Source: CABZJG01 sp902512685 (lineage in GTDB: Bacteria; Pseudomonadota; Alphaproteobacteria; Rhodobacterales; Rhodobacteraceae). From it: DNA of 64,000 nucleotides. Below are positions 33,073-41,905 of this stretch, in pieces (position 1 is the stretch's first letter; every line of letters starts with the position of its first letter). The translations under genes and the position numbers were made by a program. Below the pieces are notes generated by a model. It did no database searches and was not told where the DNA came from. It was given only the letters and a program-made list of their open reading frames with translations. The stretch covers positions 2,976,001 through 3,040,000 of the forward strand of contig CP179201.1 in assembly GCA_051201605.1 (NCBI GenBank), read 5' to 3'.

Positions 33073-33872
33073 ATGGACAATTTATTCTTTATCGCCTCCA
33101 AAGCATTTTGGTTTTTTGCACGACCAGAAAACCTACCACTTGTACTTTTTTCCTTGGATTTCTTGCGCTTATGCGTGGTCGCAAGCGTGGGGCGCTGCGG
33201 TTTATTGGGTCTGGCCTACTGCTTTATGGGGGCATTGCGCTTTTGCCTGTGGGGGATATCTTTTTGCGCCCGCTGGAAACCCGCTTTGCGGCCAACCCCA
33301 AAATCACAGATCCTGCGGGGATCATTATCCTTGGCGGCGGCGAGGATGAAACCCAATCGGATTTTTCCCGCATGGCCAATGTCAACGCGGCCGGCGAGCG
33401 GTTTTTGCTTGGCATGGCTTTGGCCCGCCGCCACCCGCAATCAAAGGTGATATTTACCGGTGATACGCTCAGCCTGAAAAAGCATAGCCTTTCCAGCGCA
33501 GATGTGGCGCGGATGCTGTTCACCCAATCGGGTATTGCGCCTAACCGTATGATTTTTGTAAGTAAATCGCGCAATACGGCCAAGAATGCCGCGTTGACCG
33601 CCAAACTGGTTCAGGGCTTTGAAACCGGGCCTTGGGTTCTTGTGACCTCGGCCTTTCACATGCCCCGCAGCGTGGCGTTATTTTGCCATGCAGGGTGGCG
33701 AAATATTGTGCCCTACCCCGTTGATTTTCGCTCTGGCCACTCGCTGGATCGGGTTAAATGGGACTTTGCCGGCCATATGGACGAGCTGAATATCGGGGTG
33801 CGCGAATGGATCGGGCTGGTTGCCTATCGGCTTTCCGGGCGTCTGGGACAGCTGCGTTCAACGGGGTGTTAA
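33073..33872 (+). pseudogene. YdcF-like (DUF218) membrane protein, frameshifted
   Basis: Two frames together make one YdcF/SanA-type protein. ATG 33073 encodes MDNLFFIASKAFWFFARPEN, the usual first membrane segment; after the T6 run at about 33143-33148 the homologous sequence continues in another frame (second membrane segment SGLLLYGGIALLPVGDIFL, then AGIIILGGGEDE, SRNTAKNA and LVTSAFHMPRS, the DUF218 core) to 33872. One extra T in the run would restore the frame. YdcF-like proteins are implicated in envelope biogenesis. It is either a real mutation, a slippage site or a sequencing error. Confidence 0.75.
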
Positions 33873-33955
33873 GCCTTCAAAAAACTGCAAAAAACCGCAT
33901 CTGTATCACGTCGGTATCGCGGCAGTATCGCGGTGGTTCAAATATTCAGCCAAAA

Positions 33956-34920
33956 TTAGGCCGCGCCGCAGTGAAAAAAGATATGTTGCGCCCGGCCGGC
34001 CTTTTTGGAAGCGTAAAGCGCCTGATCCGATTGCTCTAGCATCACCTCGGGGCTGGCTTCGGATCTGCGATCAAAACCGCAATGCCAATGCTGCCCGATA
34101 TGCGGCAGATGTTGTTTTGAAACGGCACCGGTTGCTCGAGCCGTTCGATAATGCGCTGGGACAGCTTGGCCAGACGCGTTGCGTTGATCACATTGTAAAA
34201 CACCAGCGCAAACTCATCCCCGCCAAGGCGCACCACCGTATCCTCGGCGCGGGTTTCTTCGACCAAAATCCGCGCCGCAACCTATAAAACATGATCCCCG
34301 GCTGCATGCCCATAGGTGTCATTGACCGCCTTGAAGTAATCAAGGTCAAGCTGCATCACGGTAAAGGGCACTTTTGCCTCACTTAGCCGCGCCAGAACCA
34401 AATTCAGCGCGCGGCGGTTTTTCAGCCCCGTCAGCGTATCGGTAAAGGCCTGTTCTTCGGCGGCAATTTTTGCGCCTTGCAAACGTTGGTTCAAAGTGCG
34501 CGATGCCTCCATCGCAGCGTTTTTTGCCTCCAGTAGATACAGCATTTAAATGGCCAAATCGGTGCCGGCAAAATCACTATGGGTTAGGCTATGGCGCTGA
34601 ACCACATTTTGAATGGCAATGCCAAAAGAAAAATTCACCACTGCGCCCTGCCCGCTTGGCAAAAGCGCAAGAACCGCCTTAAGGTCTGTGTGCGGCGCAG
34701 CGCGCAACCGGAAGGTTAACTTTTGTCCGGCCAAGGCAAAAAGCACCTTCATTGAGGCCGCAGGATGAGGGCGGCGCAGCTCAAAAAGCTCTAAAAGCCG
34801 GACCGGTAGGGCCGGCGTATCCCCAAGCAGTTTGGCAAGGGTGGGGCCAAGGTGCAAAATATGTCCGGTCTGCGAAAGCTGTGCATGGCAGGGGCATAGA
34901 ATATCAAAGACCGACATCAT
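33956..34920 (-). pseudogene. H-NOX-associated (HNOBA) diguanylate cyclase, inactivated
   Basis: From ATG 34920/34917 (AGGAGG upstream) the frame encodes an HNOBA-type domain (FDILCPCHAQLSQTGHILHL, VNFSFGIAIQNVV), then TAA at 34546-34548 where the protein continues as MLYLLEAKNAAMEASR, the start of a GGDEF domain (DTLTGLKNRRAL, DLDYFKAVNDTYGHAAGD). A second stop, TAG at 34282-34284, follows, after which VRLGGDEFALVF resumes in the same frame. Near 34060 the frame shifts, and the true C-terminus (SDQALYASKKAGRAQHIFF) ends at 33956. Two in-frame stops plus one frameshift make it a pseudogene. It overlaps the H-NOX gene, its presumed sensor partner. Confidence 0.88.
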
Positions 34921-35515
34921 CGCCTCCTGCTGCACCCGCCGCTGCCAAGGTAAATTGCCGCCCAGCGCTGAAACTGGCATCAAGCATTTTAATTTCGATC
35001 CGGCACATCCCCCGAAGAGGGTCGATAGGTTCAATCCAAACCAGCGCACCATAGTCATCGGCAAGCGCGCGCAAAATACCGATCATCACCGCTTCAAATC
35101 CTGGCCAGCCCTGGGCCAAAACCAGATGATACAGCGCACCGCTATGGCGTTCGATGCGCAGCGCCGGCAGAGCAAGGCCAGAAAGCGCTATTTCAGATCG
35201 CTCGTTTAACTCATCCAGCGAGATTAGAAACTCTTCATAGCTTTGCCCGCCAAAGCGCAGCAGACGGCGCAGGGTTTGGCCGTTTTTGTGCGAAACAAGG
35301 TATGTGCCCAGATCTTCTAGAACATCCACCTGCGGTCTTTTCAGAGCCGCAGCCAGAGCAGCGCATAGATCAAACGTCAGGCGGTCGGGATATTTCAGCA
35401 TCAGCTCGAAACAGGGCTCGAACTCGGTGTTTTGCTGCACCACATCTTGCCAAAGCTGATCGCCGTAGCTGTCTATGGTGAAATTTTCAATTGCCTTATT
35501 GACCAAACCAAGCAT
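34904..35515 (-). CDS. H-NOX (heme-NO-binding)-like protein lacking heme-binding residues
   Basis: A 203-residue H-NOX domain protein: LGLVNKAIENFTIDSYGDQL, LEDLGTYLVSHKN and LRRLLRFGGQSYEEFLISL match the family. In heme-binding members His at about 102 ligates iron and a YxSxR motif at 131-135 binds the propionates. Here the corresponding positions read Asn104 (LDELNERS) and Tyr129-His-Leu-Val-Leu, so both features appear lost. It may sense something else or act as a scaffold; Rhodobacterales homologues may share this loss. I start it at ATG 35515 with GGAGG upstream. The downstream overlapping diguanylate cyclase is a pseudogene. Confidence 0.75.
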   Translation of the reverse strand: MLGLVNKAIENFTIDSYGDQLWQDVVQQNTEFEPCFELMLKYPDRLTFDLCAALAAALKRPQVDVLEDLGTYLVSHKNGQTLRRLLRFGGQSYEEFLISLDELNERSEIALSGLALPALRIERHSGALYHLVLAQGWPGFEAVMIGILRALADDYGALVWIEPIDPLRGMCRIEIKMLDASFSAGRQFTLAAAGAAGGDDVGL

Positions 35516-35607
35516 CTGCGCCCTCCGCCTTAGCATCAGCCTGCGCGATCTGTGGTTAGCAAATTATGAAGCTTACAATTGATCGAAAATTAATCACAAT
35601 TGAGGTG

Positions 35608-37167
35608 TTAGAAATCTGTTGGCGCGCCGCCTTCGGCTTTGCGACGGTCCACAAAATCGGCCAGTTCGTCGCGAATAGCCTCATCCATCGGCGGGGCTTC
35701 GAAATCTGCAAGGATTTTTTGATAAATCTCATGCGCACGCTCTGGGGTCCATACACCACCCGCGGCTTCCCAAGCTTCGTAGTTACGCCAGTCTGAAACA
35801 AAGGGCTGGTAAAATGCTGTGCTATAGCGATCCTGCGTGTGCTGAATTCCAAAAAAGTGGCCGTCATTGCCCACTGACTTTATGGCATCAAGCGCAATGT
35901 CGTCTGCGGTGGTGGCAAAAGTCTGCGGCTCAAAATAGCGTTGGATTTGCTGCAATACTTCGCAATCCATAATGAATTTTTCCGGGCTTGCGATCAACCC
36001 GCCCTCCAGCCAGCCTGCCGAATGATAGACAACATTGGTGCCTGATTGCACCGCAGCCCAAAGACTGTTTGAGGTTTCCCACATGGATTGCCCGTCCGGT
36101 ACATTGGCCGCGCAGACCCCGGATGATCGCATTGGCAAACCGTAAAACCGCGCCAGCTGTCCGGTCATCTGGGTGGCGCGCATATATTCGGGCGTACCGA
36201 ACGCGGGCGCGCCAGATTTCATATCAACGTTTGAGGTAAATGTGCCAATGGCGCAAGCCGCGCCAGGGCGGATATATTGTGCGAGCGCCACGGCGCAAAG
36301 CGCCTCGGCAATGGATTGCGCCACTGCGCCGGCCATCGTCACCGGCGCCATGGCACCGGCCAGCGTAAAGGGCGTGACCACCAAACCTTGGTTGCGCCGC
36401 GCAAGCCGCATCCAACCGTCCAGCATTGGAAAATCATGTTTAAGCGGCGATGTGGAATTTATATTGGTGTACATCTTTGGGCTGGCGTCGAATTCAGCAT
36501 CGCTCCAATCGCCGGAAATGCGCACCATTTCAATGACATCCTCGACCCGCTCTTTGCCCAGTGAATAGGCATGGGGCACTTTATCGCTAAGAGTGAGCTT
36601 GTCATAAAGCACATCTAAATGCCGCGTGCTGGCATGCAGATCAACCGGTTCAACCGGGTAGCCGCCGACAAAATGGATGCAGTTGAAATACTGGCTGAGT
36701 TTGATCAGATTGGCACAGGTTTGCCGCGTTCCGGGAACTTTTGTGCCGGTTTTCACATCCCAATAGCTGGGCGGCGAAGACACCGCCCCAAACAGCATAT
36801 AAGGCCCGCCAACGATCAATTCGCGGTCCGGATTGCGCGGCGTTAGTGTCCACTGGCTTGGGGCTTTGGCAACCATCTCCATGACAAAATCACGGTCCAT
36901 ACGCACGTTTTCCCCTGTCACGGTGCAGCCTGCCTGGCGCAAGATCTCGCAGGCTTCGGGGTTGAGAAATTCGATACCGATATCTTCAAGAATGCGCATC
37001 GCCCCGTCGTGGATTGCCGCAACGCCCGCTTCGTTCAGCGGCTCGGTTGGCCGATCGGGGTTGACCGGCAAACGCCATGGCATTTGCTCTATGGCTGCAC
37101 TGCCCCGGCGCAGCGCGCCACCCGCGCGGCCCCCACTGCGGCGGCGTTTGGGCGTTGGTTCAGCCAT
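35608..37167 (-). CDS. Trimethylamine methyltransferase (MttB) superfamily protein without pyrrolysine
   Basis: A 519-residue MttB-superfamily corrinoid-dependent methyltransferase homologue. After a basic N-terminus (PKRRRSGGRAGGALRRGS) come GAMRILEDIGIEFLNPEA, YMLFGAVSSPPSYWD, MYTNINSTSPLKHDFPM, VVTPFTLAGAMAPVTMAGA and GTNVVYHSAGWLEGGL. Methanogen MttB carries pyrrolysine at an in-frame TAG; here the frame is continuous, so it belongs to the non-Pyl branch, some members of which demethylate glycine betaine, proline betaine or carnitine. The substrate is unknown. AAGGAGG precedes the ATG. No corrinoid protein gene lies next to it. Confidence 0.88.
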   Translation of the reverse strand: MAEPTPKRRRSGGRAGGALRRGSAAIEQMPWRLPVNPDRPTEPLNEAGVAAIHDGAMRILEDIGIEFLNPEACEILRQAGCTVTGENVRMDRDFVMEMVAKAPSQWTLTPRNPDRELIVGGPYMLFGAVSSPPSYWDVKTGTKVPGTRQTCANLIKLSQYFNCIHFVGGYPVEPVDLHASTRHLDVLYDKLTLSDKVPHAYSLGKERVEDVIEMVRISGDWSDAEFDASPKMYTNINSTSPLKHDFPMLDGWMRLARRNQGLVVTPFTLAGAMAPVTMAGAVAQSIAEALCAVALAQYIRPGAACAIGTFTSNVDMKSGAPAFGTPEYMRATQMTGQLARFYGLPMRSSGVCAANVPDGQSMWETSNSLWAAVQSGTNVVYHSAGWLEGGLIASPEKFIMDCEVLQQIQRYFEPQTFATTADDIALDAIKSVGNDGHFFGIQHTQDRYSTAFYQPFVSDWRNYEAWEAAGGVWTPERAHEIYQKILADFEAPPMDEAIRDELADFVDRRKAEGGAPTDF

Positions 37168-37278
37168 CTTCGGCCTCCTTGTCGTTAAGCTACTACTAGC
37201 AAACCACGCTGACGCTGGAAATCCCGCCGGTTACCGACACAAACCGTCGCTTTCTTTCGGGTGACCGGGCAATTACCG

Positions 37279-37971
37279 CTAAGACAAATCCAAATAGGCA
37301 GGAATATGACTAATGTCGGGCAATATGAAATCAGCATAGGGCGCGAGCTCGCCGTGCGGGGCCAATCCGGTTAGCACCCCAATGGTGTGCATCCCGGCAG
37401 CGCGTCCGGCAATCAGGTCATGGGTGCTATCGCCCACCATCGCCACCTGATCCTGCGCCAGCCCCATCACTTTGGCAAAGGCAAGAAGCGGCCCCGGCGC
37501 TGGCTTGGCGCCAAATCCGCTGTCAAAACCTGCAACAAAATCCAGCAAATCAAGCGCACCGACCGCGGCCAAATGCGCCCGCGCGCCGGCCTCGGTATCA
37601 TTGGTCATCACCCCTACTTTTAAATCATTGTCTTTAAGAAGCTGAAAAAACGGGATCAGCGGGGTGGCTTCGCTTACCGTTGCTGTCAGGCTAGATCGCA
37701 TCAGAAAACCTTCAATCTGATCCACGTTTTGATCCGGCAGCACAGCGGCAACGCACTCGGCCACTTGACGGTTGGTACCGGCAATCACGATGCTATCGGG
37801 GTCAAATTCTTGGTGGGTTAGATCAAAGCCAACAGCATCCGCTATGGCATTCCGGCGCCCCGAATTCCCGTCTGAAAAATGTTCAATCATCCGCGCGGAC
37901 CAGGTATTCCAGGTTTTTTGAAAATCAAACAAAGTGCCGTCTTTGTCGAACAATACCCCTTTGAATTTCAT
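37279..37971 (-). CDS. HAD-superfamily hydrolase (phosphoglycolate phosphatase-like)
   Basis: A 230-residue HAD hydrolase: motif I GVLFDKDGTLFDF (nucleophile Asp9 and Asp11), motif II MTNDTEAG, motif III Lys in FGAKPAPG and motif IV MVGDSTHDLIAG. The helical C1 cap between motifs I and II and the overall length match Gph-type phosphatases that remove phosphate from 2-phosphoglycolate or similar small molecules. It is transcribed like the MttB-like gene, 112 bases upstream of it. Confidence 0.9.
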   Translation of the reverse strand: MKFKGVLFDKDGTLFDFQKTWNTWSARMIEHFSDGNSGRRNAIADAVGFDLTHQEFDPDSIVIAGTNRQVAECVAAVLPDQNVDQIEGFLMRSSLTATVSEATPLIPFFQLLKDNDLKVGVMTNDTEAGARAHLAAVGALDLLDFVAGFDSGFGAKPAPGPLLAFAKVMGLAQDQVAMVGDSTHDLIAGRAAGMHTIGVLTGLAPHGELAPYADFILPDISHIPAYLDLS

Positions 37972-38036
37972 ACTCTATCCTTGATCAGCTCCGCAGGCTA
38001 GTTTTCGCAGGTACTGCACAAAATGCAAGTGTGATA

Positions 38037-38315
38037 TCAGGTCCAGTTGAACACCCCGCCCCCGGGCAATGCTTGCCGCGCGGTCTGCATCGCTTCAGGC
38101 TCAAGCGCGCAGGCCTGACAGCAGGCCAAAACCCAGGCATCATCGAGCATTACAAAGTCGAGAACCGCGATCAAAAAATCAGAATCTTGCGCCCGCTTTT
38201 TGATATCGTCGGCACTGCTGCCGCTTGAACCCATAAAAATTGGCAATATTTCTGCATCGCCGACCATCCAGTCAAGCACCTTTAAGGCATATGTTTCAGC
38301 GGCTTCTGGGCTCAC
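38037..38315 (-). CDS. DUF3572 family protein
   Basis: A 92-residue protein with the DUF3572 pattern: AETYALKVLDWMVGDAEILPIFM, FLIAVLDFVMLDDAWVLAC and PGGGVFNW at the end. Its function is unknown. In alphaproteobacteria it is commonly divergent from pleD, as here. Confidence 0.88.
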   Translation of the reverse strand: MSPEAAETYALKVLDWMVGDAEILPIFMGSSGSSADDIKKRAQDSDFLIAVLDFVMLDDAWVLACCQACALEPEAMQTARQALPGGGVFNWT

Positions 38316-38405
38316 ATCAAATTCCTTTGCGAGGGGAAAGGTTTTATTAACTCAAATCAATAAAATTAAAGCTAACTTTGAACAAGTGCGCGAAAGTGTC
38401 AAAAT

Positions 38406-39777
38406 ATGTCCGGAAAGGTATTGCTGATCGATCCCATTGCGACCAACAGGATTTCGCTCGGTTCGATTTTACGCGCTGCGCATTATCAAATATCTGCTGT
38501 CTCAGGCCTGAGCGAGGTCGCGCCACTGCTCAATGAAACCGTCTTTGATGCCGTGGTGATCGCCTTGAATTTGCCGCTTGATCTGGTTAAACTAAAAGCC
38601 ATTCCAGCCCTCAGCAATGTGCCGGCCATTGCCTGCCAACAAGCTTCCGATGATCCAACGCGGCTTGCCCTTTTGCATGCAGGGGCCAGTGAAATTCTGA
38701 CAGCGCCTGTGTCACGCAAAATTCTTTTGACACGGCTGCGCAGCCTGCTGCGTGCCCGCAATGCCTCAGCCGAGTTGCAACTGCGCGAAGATACAAACCG
38801 CGCTTTGGGCTTTCATGAGGCTGCGCCTGCGTTTCAATCCAAAAGCACAGGCATCGTTGTGTGCAATGATCCACAATCCTGCCCCAGCTTTTTGGCAAAA
38901 CTGCAATCTATCCAAAGCCTTTCATTTTCATTGCGATCAGATAAGCAATTGTTTGATCCCCCCCCCAACACAGCAAGGAAATTCTTGTTTCATCCTGTGT
39001 TTGACCGAAAAGACAGCCCGGCAGGCGCTGAATAATCTAGTTGAAATGCGCGCGCATTCTGCCACCCGGCACGCAGCAGTGATTGTGGCGGCGCCGCACA
39101 GCTGAGCAGATGCGGCAATGGATGCGCTAGATCTGGGCGCCAATGATGTGCTCTTTGACAGTTACGGCACTGAGGAAATTTCATTTTGCATTGCCGCGCA
39201 AATTCAGCATAAAAAGACCAATGACCGTCTGCGCGCAACGCTTCAAGCGGGGCTGAATGCAGCAGTTACTGATTCGCTTACCGGGCTTTACAATCGGCGT
39301 TACGCTTTGACCCATCTTTCACATTTGTTTGATAAATCGCTAAGATCAGGAACCGAATTATCTTTGATTATGGTGGATCTTGATCATTTCAAACGGGTTA
39401 ATGACCACTACGGACATGCAGCCGGCGATGCCGTGCTTTGCGCGGTTGCAAAAATACTTAAGGGCGCGATCCGTGCCTCGGATCTTTTGGCGCGGCTGGG
39501 CGGCGAAGAATTTGTGGTCATATTACCCGACACCCCTGCAGATAAAGCGCAAGGGCTTGCCCAGCGGCTGTGCAGATTGATCCGCAATTTGCGCGTTGAG
39601 GCCGCGCCGAGGCAGATTACCGCCAGTATCGGGCTAAGCGCAATCGGCCCAGATCGGCCTAGCACCGGCTTGAATCCCCGCTTTGAGAATCTGCTACAAG
39701 AAGCCGACAAAGCGCTTTATGCCGCCAAATCTCGGGGCCGTGATCAAGTGTCATATTTCACCCCGCAAGCCGTCTAA
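38406..39777 (+). pseudogene. pleD: PleD-like response regulator/diguanylate cyclase, inactivated
   Basis: ATG 38406 opens a receiver domain (KVLLIDPIATNRISLGSILR) whose phospho-acceptor segment reads VVIALNLPL, with Ala in place of the usual Asp. The frame breaks at a run of nine C (38958-38966); the second receiver domain continues in another frame (LTEKTARQALNNLVEMRAHS) and meets an in-frame TGA at 39103-39105, then resumes as MDALDLGANDVLF and a complete GGDEF domain (DSLTGLYNRRYALTHL, RLGGEEFVVILP, EADKALYAAKSRGRDQV). The GGDEF part alone, from ATG 39118, is open and its GGEEF site intact, so a truncated cyclase could still be made if translated. One frameshift plus one stop define it as a pseudogene. 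Confidence 0.88.
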
Positions 39778-39901
39778 CCGGCCAAAAGCCTGCCTTCCGA
39801 TATCACCTGGATCCGATATTCGCTTGATGCCCCGTTCAATTGACGATTTAAGACGTATCGCAGGGGAATGCGCATCACGCATCTGATCAGGAGATAGCCA
39901 G

Positions 39902-41794
39902 ATGACCTATCGCGAGATTTATCAAAGTTGGGAAGCCGACCCCGAGGCGTTTTGGATGAACGCCGCCGAGCAAATTGATTGGGATCGCGCACCCAGCTAT
40001 GCCTTAGATGCGCGCAATGCCCCCCTATACGAATGGTACCCAGATGCGATGGTCAACACCTGCTATAATGCAGTTGATCGTCATGTGATTGCTGGCAAAG
40101 GCAATCAGGCTGCAATCATTTATGACAGTCCCATAACTGATAAAAAAGATACCATTAGCTATGCCGAATTGCGCGATAAAACCGCCCGCCTAGCAGGTGC
40201 TTTGCGCGCCAAGGGCGTCACCAAGGGTGATCGGGTGATCATTTATATGTCGATGGTGCCCGAAGCGATCGTGGCGATGCTTGCTTGCACACGCATTGGC
40301 GCCATTCATTCGGTGGTGTTTGGCGGTTTTGCTGCGCATGAGTTGGCCGTGCGGATTGATGACGCAAGGCCCAAAGCCATTTTGGCCACATCCTGCGGCA
40401 TCGAACCGGGGCGCGTGATTGCCTATAAACCGCTTATTGATGCCGCGATTGAACAATCCGAACATAGCCCAGAAACCGTCATTATTCTGCAGCGTGAACA
40501 GCAAACCGCCACATTGAGCCACAGCCGCGATTACGATTGGGATGCGGTGCAAGACGGCGTTGAGCCCGCCGAATGCGTTCCGGTCGAGGGCATGCATCCG
40601 GCCTATATCCTTTATACATCGGGCACCACGGGCGCGCCCAAGGGCGTAGTGCGCCCCACCGCAGGCCATCTGGTGGCGCTGCACTGGTCGATGAAAAATA
40701 TCTATAACGTCGATCCCGGCGATGTTTTTTGGGCGGCCTCGGATGTGGGCTGGGTCGTCGGCCACAGCTATATTTGCTATGCGCCGCTGATCCATGGAAA
40801 CACCACAATTGTATTCGAAGGCAAACCGGTGGGCACGCCTGATGCCGGCACATTCTGGCGCGTGATGTCCGAGCATAATGTGCGCAGTTTCTTTACCGCG
40901 CCCACCGCCTTTCGGGCGATCAAGCGCGAAGACCCCAAGGGCGAATTTAAAGCTAAATATGATCTCAGTGGATTGCGGGCGCTGTATCTGGCCGGCGAGC
41001 GCGCTGATCCTGACACGATTAAATGGGCGCAGGATTTACTGGGCGTTCCGGTGATTGACCACTGGTGGCAAACCGAAACCGGCTGGACCATTGCCGGCAA
41101 TCCTTTGGGCATTGAAGCGCTGCCTATTAAAATCGGCAGCCCCTCGGTGGCTATGCCCGGCTATGAGGTGCATATCCTTGATGAAGCCGGCAACCGCCAA
41201 CCGGAAAACACACTTGGGGCCATTGCGATTAAACTGCCGCTGCCGCCCGGGACCTTGCCAACACTTTGGAACGCTGACGCGCGGTATCGGTCATCGTATT
41301 TGACCACTTTTCCGGGCTATTACGAAACCGGGGATGCAGGCAATATCGACGAGGACGGCTATCTTTACATCATGGCGCGCACCGATGATGTGATTAATGT
41401 GGCCGGTCACCGCCTGTCGACCGGCGCAATGGAAGAGGTGCTGGCCAACCATCCCGATGTGGCCGAATGCGCCGTGATCGGGGTCAGTGATCAGCTCAAA
41501 GGCCAATTGCCACTGGGATTTTTATGCCTCAGCAACGGTGTCAATCGCCCACATGCAGAAATTGTTGCCGAATGTGTGCAGATGATGCGCGATGTGATTG
41601 GTCCCGTGGCCGCCTTTAAACTGGCTGTGGTGATCAAACGCTTGCCAAAAACCCGCTCTGGTAAAATTCTGCGCGCGACAATGGTCAAAATTGCAGACAG
41701 CGAAGCATTTAAAATGCCGGCCACCATTGATGATCCTGATATTCTTGATGAAATCAAAGAGGCTCTACAAAGTTTCGGATATGCGCAAGGTTAA
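39902..41794 (+). CDS. prpE: Propionate-CoA ligase
   Basis: A 630-residue acyl-CoA synthetase of the PrpE type, slightly shorter than acetyl-CoA synthetase. YREIYQSWEADPEAFW begins the ACS N-domain; YTSGTTGAPKG is the ATP-binding loop; WWQTETGW, YYETGDAGNIDEDGYLYI and TRSGKILR (catalytic and acetylation Lys) follow. It activates propionate to propionyl-CoA with ATP. It is monocistronic with GGAG upstream of its ATG. Acetate or other short acids may also be used. Confidence 0.92.
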   Translation: MTYREIYQSWEADPEAFWMNAAEQIDWDRAPSYALDARNAPLYEWYPDAMVNTCYNAVDRHVIAGKGNQAAIIYDSPITDKKDTISYAELRDKTARLAGALRAKGVTKGDRVIIYMSMVPEAIVAMLACTRIGAIHSVVFGGFAAHELAVRIDDARPKAILATSCGIEPGRVIAYKPLIDAAIEQSEHSPETVIILQREQQTATLSHSRDYDWDAVQDGVEPAECVPVEGMHPAYILYTSGTTGAPKGVVRPTAGHLVALHWSMKNIYNVDPGDVFWAASDVGWVVGHSYICYAPLIHGNTTIVFEGKPVGTPDAGTFWRVMSEHNVRSFFTAPTAFRAIKREDPKGEFKAKYDLSGLRALYLAGERADPDTIKWAQDLLGVPVIDHWWQTETGWTIAGNPLGIEALPIKIGSPSVAMPGYEVHILDEAGNRQPENTLGAIAIKLPLPPGTLPTLWNADARYRSSYLTTFPGYYETGDAGNIDEDGYLYIMARTDDVINVAGHRLSTGAMEEVLANHPDVAECAVIGVSDQLKGQLPLGFLCLSNGVNRPHAEIVAECVQMMRDVIGPVAAFKLAVVIKRLPKTRSGKILRATMVKIADSEAFKMPATIDDPDILDEIKEALQSFGYAQG

Positions 41795-41905
41795 GATCGG
41801 CGACCGGCTTTAAGCAAAGCCACGATCCCAGCCCCGGCACAAAGGCGCGATTTTTCTTGCCATATTTTCTCTGCGGTGTAGCGTTTAAGCTGTGGGGTTA
41901 TTGGT

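Noticed and set aside
34282..34284. TAG in the GGDEF gene considered as a pyrrolysine codon
   Set aside because: A second stop (TAA) and a frameshift occur in the same gene, and no Pyl machinery is visible; plain decay explains all three.
39103..39105. TGA in the PleD-like gene considered as selenocysteine
   Set aside because: No SECIS-like need in a receiver domain, and the gene is already frameshifted upstream.
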